Source of the DNA: Rhizobiaceae bacterium | GTDB lineage: Bacteria > Pseudomonadota > Alphaproteobacteria > Rhizobiales > Rhizobiaceae | DNA length: 64,000 nucleotides | Assembly: GCA_014238155.1 (NCBI GenBank) | Contig: JABABQ010000050.1 | Coordinates: 186,001-250,000 of the forward strand | Reading direction: 5' to 3' | Shown here: in pieces, positions 9,478 through 18,488 of the stretch | Layout: each line of letters starts with the position of its first letter | Position numbering within the stretch: the first letter of the stretch is position 1 | The notes under the pieces: generated by a model | What the model was told of the DNA's origin: nothing | Databases searched by the model: none | Seen by the model: the letters and a program-made list of their open reading frames with translations, nothing else | Position numbers and translations under genes: made by a program

Positions 9478-10242
9478 ATGACCAAATTTTCAGCCAATCT
9501 TGGTTTTCTGTGGAACGACCGCAGCCTGCCAGATGCAATCCGGGCGGCAAAGGCTGCTGGCTTTGATGCCGTTGAATGCCATTTTCCCTACGACACGCTG
9601 GCGGCTGATATCAATCAGGCGCTTGGCGAAACCGGTTTAAAAATGCTTGGCCTCAACACCGTCTGCGGAAATGCGGCCGCTGGTGATAATGGACTGGCCG
9701 CGCTACCGGACCGGATTGACGAGGCCAGCAGGGCCATCGATCAGGCCGTCGACTATGCAGCAGACATCGCCGCACCCAATATTCACGTTATGGCTGGCAA
9801 AGCCTCGGGTGCTGACGCCCACGCCACATTCGTGTCAAATCTGCGCTACGCCGCCGAAAAAGCCGCACCTAATCAGCAGACAATCTTGATTGAACCACTG
9901 AACAAATATGCCGCGCCCGGATACTTCCTGAACACCACCGATCAGGCCCGTGACATCATCGCAGAAAGTGGTGCAAAAAATATCAAGCTCATGTTCGATT
10001 GCTTTCATGTGCAAATGACCGAGGGTGATCTGTCCAACAAGTTGCAACAACTTCTGCCGCTGATCGGTCATATCCAATTTGCTTCAGCCCCCGACAGGGG
10101 CGAACCCGATTGCGGTGAAATAAATTATCGCCACGTGTTCAAACGCATCAAAGAACTGGGTTACACAGCCCCCCTTGGCGCAGAATACCGACCCAAAGGC
10201 GATACGGATGCAAGTCTCGGCTGGATGAAAACTCTGGTCTGA
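9478..10242 (+). CDS. hyi: Hydroxypyruvate isomerase family protein
   Basis: A 254-residue TIM-barrel sugar-isomerase of the Hyi/OtnI family, which interconverts hydroxypyruvate with tartronate semialdehyde or isomerises 2-oxo-tetronates. Glu139 (ILIEPLN) and Glu236 (GAEYRP) align with the two catalytic glutamates of E. coli Hyi; Asp174 and His177 (FDCFHVQM) and the FSANLGFLW start also match. The open frame extends back to 9382 inside gnd, but the ATG at 9478 with GGA upstream gives the conserved N-terminus. It follows gnd closely, so it probably belongs to the same sugar-acid unit. No glyoxylate carboligase or tartronate semialdehyde reductase is nearby. Confidence 0.85.
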   Translation: MTKFSANLGFLWNDRSLPDAIRAAKAAGFDAVECHFPYDTLAADINQALGETGLKMLGLNTVCGNAAAGDNGLAALPDRIDEASRAIDQAVDYAADIAAPNIHVMAGKASGADAHATFVSNLRYAAEKAAPNQQTILIEPLNKYAAPGYFLNTTDQARDIIAESGAKNIKLMFDCFHVQMTEGDLSNKLQQLLPLIGHIQFASAPDRGEPDCGEINYRHVFKRIKELGYTAPLGAEYRPKGDTDASLGWMKTLV

Positions 10243-10248
10243 TAGGCC

Positions 10249-11508
10249 CTAACTCGCAGCGATAATATCCCGGATTGCTTCCAGGAAGCGGGCGACTTCC
10301 GCCTCGCTGTTATAGTGACACATCGACACTCTAACGCAGGATGGCCATCCCAGAGGATCGAGAATATTGGCGCTATAATGATCGGCTTTGCGGATATGAA
10401 CCCGGATACCGCGCTGGTTGAGGGCTTCGACCAAATCACCAGCCGGAATTTGGTTGATATTCATTGCCACCAGACCTTCGCGCATCGGATTATCGATACC
10501 ACCAATCACGCTGACCTCATCATATTCAGCCAGCCCTTTAAGGTTACCCGTACCGTGAAGCATCGCATCGGTCAGCGATTGCTCATGAGCATGGATTGCC
10601 TTTCCGGCCGCTTCAATGCGGGTCCGGCGGTCGTCTGATTCGGTAAAATGTGTGCCCACCCATTCAAAATAGGAGACCACTTCCGAGAAAGTGGCATAGG
10701 AGCCAGTGTCGCGGGTTCCAAGTTCCCAATTTCCCTCGGGGCCCCCGATCAGACTGTCATGGGGCAAGGCGGCCAGCCGATCAGAAATCCAGGCCAAACC
10801 ATATCCATGGCGGGAAAACATTTTGTACGGTGATATGGCGTAGCCATCGATGTCATAACTATCCACGTCCAAGCCGCCATGGGCTGCATGCTGAATGCCA
10901 TCGACGATAATGTAACAGTCCGGGGCAACCGCTCTGATGACCTTAACGATCGAACCAACATCGACACCCATGCCGGTCACCGGGGAGGTGTGAATAATCG
11001 TGGCGACACGCGTATTTGGCGTCACATATCTGGCGTAGTTGTCGGCAGTCACCGATCCCGTTTCATCATTGTGCGGCACGCTGATATAGTTTTTTCTTGC
11101 AACCTTAGCCCAGCGTTGCGCCGCGCTGCGAGAAGCAGGATGTTCCATCGAAGTCCCGATAACGTCGCCACCTTCGGGTGTTTCCAGAACTGCATTGCTG
11201 ATCAATCGAAACAAGAGTTCGGTGCCACTTTCACCGACAAAAACCTGGCCAGAAGAAGCATTGAGAAACAACATTGCATCGGCTTTTGCCTTGGCAATGG
11301 TGTCCACCAGAGCTTTGGAGCCGGCGTTTTCACGGCCCTGATTGTCCGGAATCGCGGCGTATTTTGCCGATACTTCAACAACTGAATTCAGCGTCAGGGC
11401 ACCCCCGGCATTTTCAAAGAAAATGCGTTCTCCTTGTTCGGGGCAGGTATCAATATAGGCAAAGCGGTCGCGAATCTGGTCCAGCAGACCATCTTGGGAC
11501 TGAAACAT
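10249..11508 (-). CDS. Class V aminotransferase-fold PLP enzyme (cysteine desulfurase-like)
   Basis: A 419-residue fold type I PLP enzyme. Lys229 in ISPYKMFSRHG is the expected Schiff-base lysine, Asp203 and His207 in VDGIQHAAHGG stack on the cofactor, and the early NAGG and late RVSMCHYNSEAEV motifs are typical of SufS/CsdA relatives. The cysteine-desulfurase loop Cys is not obvious, so the true reaction may be a transamination, lyase or epimerase reaction. The stop lies six bases from that of hyi on the opposite strand. A 614-base gap lies upstream of its start. Confidence 0.8.
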   Translation of the reverse strand: MFQSQDGLLDQIRDRFAYIDTCPEQGERIFFENAGGALTLNSVVEVSAKYAAIPDNQGRENAGSKALVDTIAKAKADAMLFLNASSGQVFVGESGTELLFRLISNAVLETPEGGDVIGTSMEHPASRSAAQRWAKVARKNYISVPHNDETGSVTADNYARYVTPNTRVATIIHTSPVTGMGVDVGSIVKVIRAVAPDCYIIVDGIQHAAHGGLDVDSYDIDGYAISPYKMFSRHGYGLAWISDRLAALPHDSLIGGPEGNWELGTRDTGSYATFSEVVSYFEWVGTHFTESDDRRTRIEAAGKAIHAHEQSLTDAMLHGTGNLKGLAEYDEVSVIGGIDNPMREGLVAMNINQIPAGDLVEALNQRGIRVHIRKADHYSANILDPLGWPSCVRVSMCHYNSEAEVARFLEAIRDIIAAS

Positions 11509-12122
11509 CTTGTAACTCTCGGGGATCAGGAGGAGGGCGAAAACAGCGGCACCATATCGTCATCGCGCTAAAGCGCAAGCGGCCATTGCACCAAGCAGGT
11601 CGTTTATGTGTATCAGACAGTTTTTGTCTCCTCATATGGACGACCGGCGCATAATGGTTGATTTTCATGGTCGGGCCGTTTCGATTATGCAGATCAACGC
11701 GCAAGACGGATAAAGTCGCAGATTCCTACTTGCCCCCATTGCCAAACGGACTTTAAGAACCAGTCTTTGTTCTGGACCAAAACCGGGATGTCCTGTCGAC
11801 GGCAAACTGGCATCCAACCCTTACAACTCCCGGAACGAAGTGATTTCGCAACTGCAATTGTTTAAAACCCGCAATTGCGAGCGAGGGGTTATTTTTGCGT
11901 AAACGCGGCGATATTTATTGAGCCTGTTTGTTTCAAAAATGATTAACCACACCTCCAATTTGCCGGTTCCGACTGTGCGTTAATGACGAATGAGTAACAT
12001 GTTGCCGGTAGTCAGGTGGTGCAGCACCCTTTGGATGCACAAGCTGAAGGCCGCATGACGCATTGCTGTACTGCCGGCAAGTCCGGAATGTCTCAAGAAC
12101 AATTCAACTTGATGAGATTCTC
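11509..12122. other. 614-base intergenic region between aminotransferase and RTX genes
   Basis: I see no convincing gene here. It must hold the promoters of the two divergent flanking genes. A plus-strand frame without a start codon (about 11662-11871) encodes a zinc-ribbon-like fragment, TCPHCQTDFKNQ, followed later by SCRRQ, which could be a decayed gene remnant. A weak stem, AACCC (11876-11880) with GGGTT (11886-11890) followed by ATTTTTG, resembles a poor terminator. Bases from ~11890 to 12000 are AT-rich and are the likeliest place for the RTX promoter. Confidence 0.5.
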
Positions 12123-15100
12123 ATGGCCAGCGATTCAACTTCAAACAACGGCGACACGAAGCAACCGTCCAGAAATATTGTCGATGAAAACTGGAAATCC
12201 GATTCCGAGGACGGACGCAAACTTCCCGAAAACGCCCATGATTTCGAGCTATCCAGTTCAGGAAGCATGTCGGAAGGACACTTGTCGAACGCCCATCTTG
12301 GATCTCAAACTGAATCAAACAGCGATGAAGCAAGAGTCGCTCCCGGTGCGGACACTGAATCGTCACCAGCTCCGGCTGAATATTCCAACGGCAACCGACA
12401 AAATGGAGTAGATCAACCAGTCGGTCCCAATGACAATGCCGCCGAGATCGCCCACAGCCGCGCCGATGGTCAACACAACCCAAGCAGCGAGCGTGGTGAG
12501 CGTGGTGAGCGTGGTGAGCGTGGTGAAGCAACCGCGCAACAAGATAGCAACTCACCTCTTGAACAGCAAACCGTAGCAACAGAGCAAACTTCAACCGACT
12601 CCGATCCAGCGGTCTCGGGACAGGAAGCTGAAAATTCACTCCAGGAAGAAGCCGCTAGCGCTGATGCTTCCGAAACTGCAGAACACGAATCCAACGAAAC
12701 CGCTGAAGCTGACGAAACTGTTGAAGTTGCAGAAATAGTAGAAGCCGGCGACGCAGAGGAAGCCGTTGAGGTTGAGGGAGCCACTGAAGCCGAAGAAACA
12801 GTAGAAACTGCAGATGCTGTAGTAAACGTCGAAACCGACGAAGCCGAGGGAGTTTTTGAGGCCGCTGAATTCGGCGAAGCAGAAGAAACTGCTGAGACTG
12901 AAGAAACAGTCGAAACTGCACAGGCCGCTGAAGCTGCAGAAGTTATAGAAACAGTCGAACCTGGCCAAACAGAGGAAGTTGTTGAGGCCGCTGAAATCGG
13001 CGAAGCAGAGGAATCTGTTGAGGTCGCCCAAGCCGTTAAAGCTGAGGATACTGTTGAAGTTGCAGAAATAGTGGAAGTCGGCGAGACCGAGGAAGTTGTT
13101 GAGGTCGTCGATGCCGCTGAAGCAGAGGAAACTCCAACCGACTCCGATCCAGCGGTCTCGCGACAGGAAGCTGAAAATTCACTCCAGGAAGAAGTCGCTA
13201 GCGCTGATGCTTCCGAAACTGCAGAACACGAATCCAACGAAACCGCTGAAGCTGACGAAACTGTTGAAGTTGCAGAAATAGTAGAAGCCGACGAGGCAGA
13301 GGAAGCCGTTGAGGCTGCCGATTCCGCTGAAGTTGAGGGAACCACTGAGGCCGAAGAAACTATTGAAACTGTAGAAACTGTAGAAACTGCAGAAGCCGCA
13401 GAAGCCGCAGAAGCCGCAGAAGCCGCAGAAGCCGCAGAAGCCGCAGAAGCTGTAGAAACAGTCGATCCTGGTCAAACAGAGGAAGTTGTTGAGGCTGCCG
13501 AACCCAGCGAGACAGAGGAACCCGCTGAAGCGACCGAAACCGGTGAGGCAGAGGAAACTACTGAGATTGAAGAAACGGTTGAAACTGCAGAAACCGCAGA
13601 AGCTGTGGAAACCAGCGAAACCGCCGAGACCGAGGAAGTCGTTGAGGCCGCTGAAACCGGCAGTACAGAGGAAACTGTTGAGGTCTTCGAAGCCGCTGAA
13701 GCTGAGGAAACTATTGAAGTTGCAGAAATAGTAGAAGTCGGCGAGACCGAGGAAGTTGTTGAAGCCGCCGATTCCGCTGAGGTTGAGGAAACCACCGAGG
13801 CCGAAGAAACTGTTGAAACTGCAGAAGCTGTAGAAACCATTGAAACTGGCAACACAGAGGAATCTGTTGAGGCCGCCGATGCCGCTGAAGCTGAGGAAAC
13901 CGTTGAAGTTGCAGAAATAGTAGAACCCAGCGAGACAGAGGAAGTTGTTGAGGCCGCTGAATCCGGCGAGGCAGACGAAACAGTTGAAACTGAAGATGCT
14001 GCCGAAGCTGTAGAAACAGTCGAACCCGGCCAAACAGAGGAAGTTGTTGGGGCCGCTGAAACCGGCGAGGCAGAGGAAACTACTGAGATTGAAGAAACAG
14101 TAGAAACCTTTGAAACCGGCAACACAGAGGAATCTGTTGAGGTCGCCGATGCCGCTGAAGCTGAGGAAACCGTTGAAGTTGCAGAAATTGTAGAAGCCGG
14201 CGAGACCGAGGAAGTTGTTGAAGCCGCCGATTCCGCTGAGGTTGAGGAAACCACCGAGGCCGAGGAAACGGTTGAAACTACGGATACTGCCGAAGCTGTA
14301 GAAACTATCGAACCCGGCCAAACAGAGGAAGTTGTTGGGGCCGCTGAAATCGGCAAGGCAGAGAAAACTGCTGAGACTGAAGAAACAGTCGAAACCGGCG
14401 AAGCCGAGGAATCTGTTGAGGTCGTCGAAGCCGCTGAAGTTGAGGAAACCGTTGAAGTTGCAGAAATAGCAGCAGTCGGCGAGACCGAGGAAGTTGTTGA
14501 GGCCGCCGAACCCAGCGAGACAGAAGAACCCGCTGAAGCGACCGAAACCAGCGAAACTGAGGAAACCACTGAGGTCGAAGAAACTTTAGAAACAATCGAG
14601 ACAGAGCAAGTTGTTCAGGCCGTAGATACAACTGTGGACGATACCCATCAGAATATTACGCTAAATGGCAACGCTGGCGACGATGCTCTCAAAGGCGGCA
14701 AAGGTGATGACAATCTCAATGGCGGTGCAGGAGATGATACGCTGAATGGGGGTGCCGGGAACGATGTTCTAAATGGCGGCAAAGGCGACGACACCCTTCG
14801 CGGTGGCAAAGGCGACGACACCCTTCGCGGTGGCAAAGGCGACGATACGCTTCGTGGTGGGAAGGGTGACGACAAACTCAATGGTGGCACCGGAGACGAT
14901 ACTCTTAACGGTGGTGCCGGGAACGATGTTTTAAATGGCGGCGCCGGAAACGACACGCTTCGCGGTGGCAAAGGTGACGATACGCTTCGTGGCGGTAAGG
15001 GTGATGACAATCTCAATGGCGGTGCCGGAGATGATACGTTGAATGGTGGTGCCGGGAACGATGTTCTAAATGGCGGTGTTGGGAACGACATTCTTCGTGG

Positions 15101-16448
15101 TGGCAAAGGTGATGACAATCTCAATGGCGGTGCAGGAGATGATACGCTGAATGGGGGTGCCGGGAACGATGTTCTAAATGGCGGCAAAGGCGACGACACC
15201 CTTCGCGGTGGCAAAGGCGACGATACGCTTCGTGGTGGGAAGGGTGACGACAAACTCAATGGTGGCACCGGAGACGATACTCTTAACGGCGGTGCCGGTG
15301 ATGATGTTCTAAATGGCGGTGCCGGAAACGACACTCTGCGCGGCGGTAAGGGGTACGACAATCTCAATGGTGGTGCTGGAGACGATACTCTCAACGGTGG
15401 TGCCGGTGATGATGTTCTAAATGGCGGTGCCGGAAACGACACGCTAATTGGCGGCAATGGTGACGACAAACTCAATGGTGGCACCGGAGACGATACTCTC
15501 AACGGCGGTGCCGGTGATGATGTTCTAAATGGCGGTGCCGGAAACGACACTCTTCGCGGCGGCAAAGGCGATGACACTCTCCGCGGTGGCAAGGGTGACG
15601 ACACTCTTCGTGGCGGTGCCGGAGACGATACTCTCAACGGTGGTGCCGGTGATGATACGCTGAATGGGGGTGGCGGGAACGATGTTCTAAGTGGCGGTGG
15701 CGGAAACGACACTCTTCGCGGTGGCAAAGGTGACGACACCCTTCGTGGCGGTAAAGGAGATGACAATCTCAATGGCGGCGCCGGAGATGATACGCTGAAT
15801 GGTGGTGCCGGGAACGATGTTCTAAATGGCGGTGCCGGAGACGATACTCTCAACGGTGGTGCCGGTGATGATACGCTGAATGGGGGTGGCGGGAACGATG
15901 TTCTAAGTGGCGGTGGCGGAAACGACACTCTTCGCGGTGGAAAAGGTGACGACACCCTTCGTGGCGGTAAAGGCGACGACAATCTCAATGGCGGCGCCGG
16001 AGATGATACGCTGAATGGGGGTGCAGGAAACGATGTTCTAAATGGCGGCAAAGGTGACGATACGCTTCGTGGCGGCAAGGGTGATGACAATCTCGATGGC
16101 GGTGTTGGCGACGACACGCTTCGCGGTGGAAAAGGCGACGATGTTCTCGAAGGCGGTGCCGGAAACGATATTCTCAATGGTGGCGCGGGCGACGACATTT
16201 TTGTCTACGGTCAAGGCGACGGATCGGATCAAATCCACGGCGGTGGCGGCAATTGGGTTGATTCAATCTCAATTGAGGGATTTGATTCCGCAGGACCTGG
16301 CGGTGACTGGACCGTCGAACTGGATTCTGGCTCAATCGAAAGCCAACAAGACGGTGAGGTGACCCTCTCCGATGGTGCGTCTGGCAGCATCGATTTCGAA
16401 GACGGATCCAGCATCGACTTCTTCAACATCGAGGAAATATTGTGGTGA
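12123..16448 (+). CDS. Large acidic RTX (calcium-binding repeat) protein, predicted type I secretion substrate
   Basis: A 1441-residue predicted exported protein. Residues 1-160 are polar and include a [11 protein letters not shown] tract. Residues ~160-840 are an extremely acidic low-complexity region of Glu, Ala, Val and Thr in imperfect repeats such as [22 protein letters not shown], with almost no basic residues and no Cys. Residues ~845-1360 are roughly 55 tandem glycine-rich nonapeptides (GGAGDDTLN type), which bind Ca2+ and fold into a beta roll after export. The last ~75 residues have no repeats and end in an acidic-aromatic tail ([12 protein letters not shown]), typical of uncleaved C-terminal type I signals. 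No enzymatic, protease, lipase or adhesin domain was recognised. ABC and HlyD genes follow at once, so it is very probably their cargo. Start choice: ATG at 12123, although GTG/TTG-like starts reach 12063. Confidence 0.85.
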   Translation: MASDSTSNNGDTKQPSRNIVDENWKSDSEDGRKLPENAHDFELSSSGSMSEGHLSNAHLGSQTESNSDEARVAPGADTESSPAPAEYSNGNRQNGVDQPVGPNDNAAEIAHSRADGQHNPSSERGERGERGERGEATAQQDSNSPLEQQTVATEQTSTDSDPAVSGQEAENSLQEEAASADASETAEHESNETAEADETVEVAEIVEAGDAEEAVEVEGATEAEETVETADAVVNVETDEAEGVFEAAEFGEAEETAETEETVETAQAAEAAEVIETVEPGQTEEVVEAAEIGEAEESVEVAQAVKAEDTVEVAEIVEVGETEEVVEVVDAAEAEETPTDSDPAVSRQEAENSLQEEVASADASETAEHESNETAEADETVEVAEIVEADEAEEAVEAADSAEVEGTTEAEETIETVETVETAEAAEAAEAAEAAEAAEAAEAVETVDPGQTEEVVEAAEPSETEEPAEATETGEAEETTEIEETVETAETAEAVETSETAETEEVVEAAETGSTEETVEVFEAAEAEETIEVAEIVEVGETEEVVEAADSAEVEETTEAEETVETAEAVETIETGNTEESVEAADAAEAEETVEVAEIVEPSETEEVVEAAESGEADETVETEDAAEAVETVEPGQTEEVVGAAETGEAEETTEIEETVETFETGNTEESVEVADAAEAEETVEVAEIVEAGETEEVVEAADSAEVEETTEAEETVETTDTAEAVETIEPGQTEEVVGAAEIGKAEKTAETEETVETGEAEESVEVVEAAEVEETVEVAEIAAVGETEEVVEAAEPSETEEPAEATETSETEETTEVEETLETIETEQVVQAVDTTVDDTHQNITLNGNAGDDALKGGKGDDNLNGGAGDDTLNGGAGNDVLNGGKGDDTLRGGKGDDTLRGGKGDDTLRGGKGDDKLNGGTGDDTLNGGAGNDVLNGGAGNDTLRGGKGDDTLRGGKGDDNLNGGAGDDTLNGGAGNDVLNGGVGNDILRGGKGDDNLNGGAGDDTLNGGAGNDVLNGGKGDDTLRGGKGDDTLRGGKGDDKLNGGTGDDTLNGGAGDDVLNGGAGNDTLRGGKGYDNLNGGAGDDTLNGGAGDDVLNGGAGNDTLIGGNGDDKLNGGTGDDTLNGGAGDDVLNGGAGNDTLRGGKGDDTLRGGKGDDTLRGGAGDDTLNGGAGDDTLNGGGGNDVLSGGGGNDTLRGGKGDDTLRGGKGDDNLNGGAGDDTLNGGAGNDVLNGGAGDDTLNGGAGDDTLNGGGGNDVLSGGGGNDTLRGGKGDDTLRGGKGDDNLNGGAGDDTLNGGAGNDVLNGGKGDDTLRGGKGDDNLDGGVGDDTLRGGKGDDVLEGGAGNDILNGGAGDDIFVYGQGDGSDQIHGGGGNWVDSISIEGFDSAGPGGDWTVELDSGSIESQQDGEVTLSDGASGSIDFEDGSSIDFFNIEEILW
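12592..12770 (+). repeat. First copy of an in-frame internal duplication in the RTX gene
   Basis: About 180 bases here recur nearly unchanged at 13135-13313, an offset of 543 bases (181 codons), so the frame is kept. Both copies encode the segment beginning PTDSDPAVS and running through ENSLQEE to [21 protein letters not shown]. This points to recent unequal recombination or slippage within the acidic region. Confidence 0.8.
13135..13313 (+). repeat. Second copy of the internal duplication in the RTX gene
   Basis: Near-identical to 12592-12770, with a few substitutions (for example a Gly codon changed to Arg in the AVSGQE/AVSRQE segment). It restarts the same repeat series inside the acidic region. 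Confidence 0.8.
13390..13448 (+). repeat. Nine-base tandem repeat (GCAGAAGCC) in the acidic region
   Basis: About six to seven consecutive copies of GCAGAAGCC encode an AEA-AEA run (Glu-Ala-Ala periodicity). Being a multiple of three, copy-number change here would alter length without breaking the frame. Confidence 0.75.
14690..16200 (+). repeat. 27-base periodic RTX-encoding repeat array
   Basis: Around 55 units of 27 bases encode GGxGxDxLx nonapeptides. The units group into longer near-identical blocks: for example, the stretch from about 14710 to 14780 recurs near 15120-15190. This indicates expansion by block duplication. Confidence 0.85.
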
Positions 16449-16658
16449 AAGGATGAATAAACTCCGGATTCCTCCCCGGATACGTCCCCAAATCCCTCCC
16501 CAGGATCTTCCGCAAACTTTCGAACAAACTTCCCGTTGAACCTCGGCAAGGTTCACGAAGGGTTACATCGCTAGACATTTTCAGAACTAACAACTCCCAC
16601 CCTGCAGTATTCCCTGTGGGCACGACATGGTGTGATCTGAAACTGCAGCGGAAGACAT

Positions 16659-18488
16659 ATGCCAAAGCGTTCATCAGGAGCTAATTCATTCTCCAGCAAG
16701 AAGAATGAACCGCCCTATGCGCCCCCCGGCAGCCGACCGAGGGACCTGCGAAATGCAGACAAGGGCACGGGGATCAACAAATTTGCACTTCGCCAATTGT
16801 CGGCACGAAATCTGAACTCACTTGGCTTCCTGTATTCAAACCTCATTCTGCTTTCCCCCCGGGTAATTTTCGCTTCCATTGTCATAAATCTGTTCGGCCT
16901 GGCCATTCCGATAGCCATTTTGCAAGTCTATGACAGGATCATTCCAAATCATGCCCTGCCCACCCTGTATCTTCTGTGCCTCGGCCTGATTGCGATTGTG
17001 GTGCTGGAGACCTTGCTGCGCATTTCCCGATCATATGTTGTGGGTTTCAACGCCTCGAAATTCGGACATCACACGTCGCTGGCTGCGCTCAAAAACATAC
17101 TCTCCATGCACGAGGGGCAATTTACCAACGACCATGCCGGCAAGCTGGTTGAGCGGGTCAACGCCATCGGCAAACTGGCCGATTTTTATGGAGGCACGTC
17201 CAGACTATTGCTGATCGACCTACCGTTTGCGGCACTGTTTCTGGTCTTTATCGGGTTGATTACCGGGCCACTGGTCATCGTACCCCTGCTGTTGATCGGT
17301 CTGTTTGGCTGGGGAATTTTCAAACATGCAAAAGTCATGCGCGATACCCTGGAAGCCCGTGATATTCAAAGCTCGCGCATGTATGATTTTGTCGGTGAAA
17401 CCCTGCGCGGTATTCTGACGCTGAAATCTGCTGCAATGGAGCCGTTCATCCAGCGCCGGTTTGAAAGCCTGGTGGAAAATTCTGCCCATCTGAATAATAA
17501 TCTTATCAGCACAACCAGCCGCGCCCAGACATTTTCCAGTTTTTTTGGCAATGCCGTCACCGTCACCATGGTTACTACCGGTGCTGTCATCGCCATATTT
17601 GGCGATATGACCATTGGCATGTTGGCGGCGGCCAGCCAGCTCGCAGCGCGGGCCATTCAACCGGTGGTCCGGTCTGCAGCGTCATGGAACGAAATTCAGG
17701 TGGCCGTGCTGGCACTCCAGCAATCACAAAGCATTGTCTCCCACGACCAGGTCGATATTGAAGAAAAATCAATAGATTACTCAACTGCACCCGATGTCAG
17801 CATCATTCATTCCGAAAATCTTGAAGAGGATCAACCGATAGAACTGAAGGGCGGGACGATTGCAGCATTTACCGGTGGCGATGGCAGCGGGAAATCCAGT
17901 GTTCTGAAGTGCTTTTCGGCGATATCTGAAACACCCTGGCTGGATGCGACAATTGCCGGTGAAAAACCAAACATTTATCGCACCAATGGGCGACAGTCGA
18001 TCGGTTACGTGACCCCGCAATCATCGGTATTTCGGGGCACAATTCTTGATAATCTTACCCTGTTTGGCGGTGGCGCTTCGGTACAAAGGGCTCGCTATGC
18101 CTGCGAAATGCTGGGTCTGCGCAAGGTTATTGACAAACTGCCCGAAGGTTACGACACCCGGTTAAAGGAGGGTGTCACCGAAGCGCTGCCGGAAGGCACC
18201 ATTCGCCAGATCGTCCTTGCAAGGGCGCTTGCTCAGTCTCCGAAACTTCTGTTGCTGGATGAACCCCAGGCATTTTTGGACGCTGAAATCGATGCTCAAC
18301 TGCTGGCCTGCCTGCAGAACATGGCCTCTCAGATGACAATATTGATGGTCACCAGCGATCCTAACTACCTTCGCATTTGTGATCAGGTATTCAAGGTAAC
18401 CCGCAATTCCATACAGGGTATTCCCCGTTCAGAACTCGATGAATTTTCCATCGACGATCAATTCGACGGGGTGGCAAATACGCGATGA
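16659..18488 (+). CDS. Type I secretion ABC half-transporter with degenerate ATPase motifs
   Basis: A 609-residue inner-membrane ABC exporter half. Membrane segments lie within residues ~65-330, with the exporter-typical LQVYDRIIPNHALPTL block. In the nucleotide-binding domain the Walker A (GGDGSGKSS, 406-414), Q-loop Gln454 and Walker B (LLLLDEP, 530-536) are intact, but the signature LSGGQ is replaced by LPEGT (510-514) and the H-loop His by Ser566. It has no N-terminal C39 domain. GGAAG precedes the ATG by six bases. Its stop overlaps the next ABC gene (ATGA), so the two are translationally coupled and probably form a heterodimer, as RtxB/RtxE do in Vibrio cholerae. The likely cargo is the upstream RTX protein. 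Confidence 0.88.
   Translation: MPKRSSGANSFSSKKNEPPYAPPGSRPRDLRNADKGTGINKFALRQLSARNLNSLGFLYSNLILLSPRVIFASIVINLFGLAIPIAILQVYDRIIPNHALPTLYLLCLGLIAIVVLETLLRISRSYVVGFNASKFGHHTSLAALKNILSMHEGQFTNDHAGKLVERVNAIGKLADFYGGTSRLLLIDLPFAALFLVFIGLITGPLVIVPLLLIGLFGWGIFKHAKVMRDTLEARDIQSSRMYDFVGETLRGILTLKSAAMEPFIQRRFESLVENSAHLNNNLISTTSRAQTFSSFFGNAVTVTMVTTGAVIAIFGDMTIGMLAAASQLAARAIQPVVRSAASWNEIQVAVLALQQSQSIVSHDQVDIEEKSIDYSTAPDVSIIHSENLEEDQPIELKGGTIAAFTGGDGSGKSSVLKCFSAISETPWLDATIAGEKPNIYRTNGRQSIGYVTPQSSVFRGTILDNLTLFGGGASVQRARYACEMLGLRKVIDKLPEGYDTRLKEGVTEALPEGTIRQIVLARALAQSPKLLLLDEPQAFLDAEIDAQLLACLQNMASQMTILMVTSDPNYLRICDQVFKVTRNSIQGIPRSELDEFSIDDQFDGVANTR

Noticed and set aside
12470-14569. Several long antisense open frames (290-380 codons) opposite the acidic region
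   Set aside because: They arise because the repeat codons lack reverse-strand stops. The products are Ser/Val/Ala- or Phe/Gly-rich nonsense with no ribosome sites.
14648-16198. 516-codon antisense frame opposite the RTX repeats (Pro/Ser-rich)
   Set aside because: It is the mirror of the GGxGxDxLx codon pattern. The sense strand has the clear protein family and C-terminal secretion tail.
14690-16200. Regular 27-base repeats that look like a CRISPR array
   Set aside because: There are no unique spacers, the period is a multiple of three inside one open frame, and no cas genes are near.
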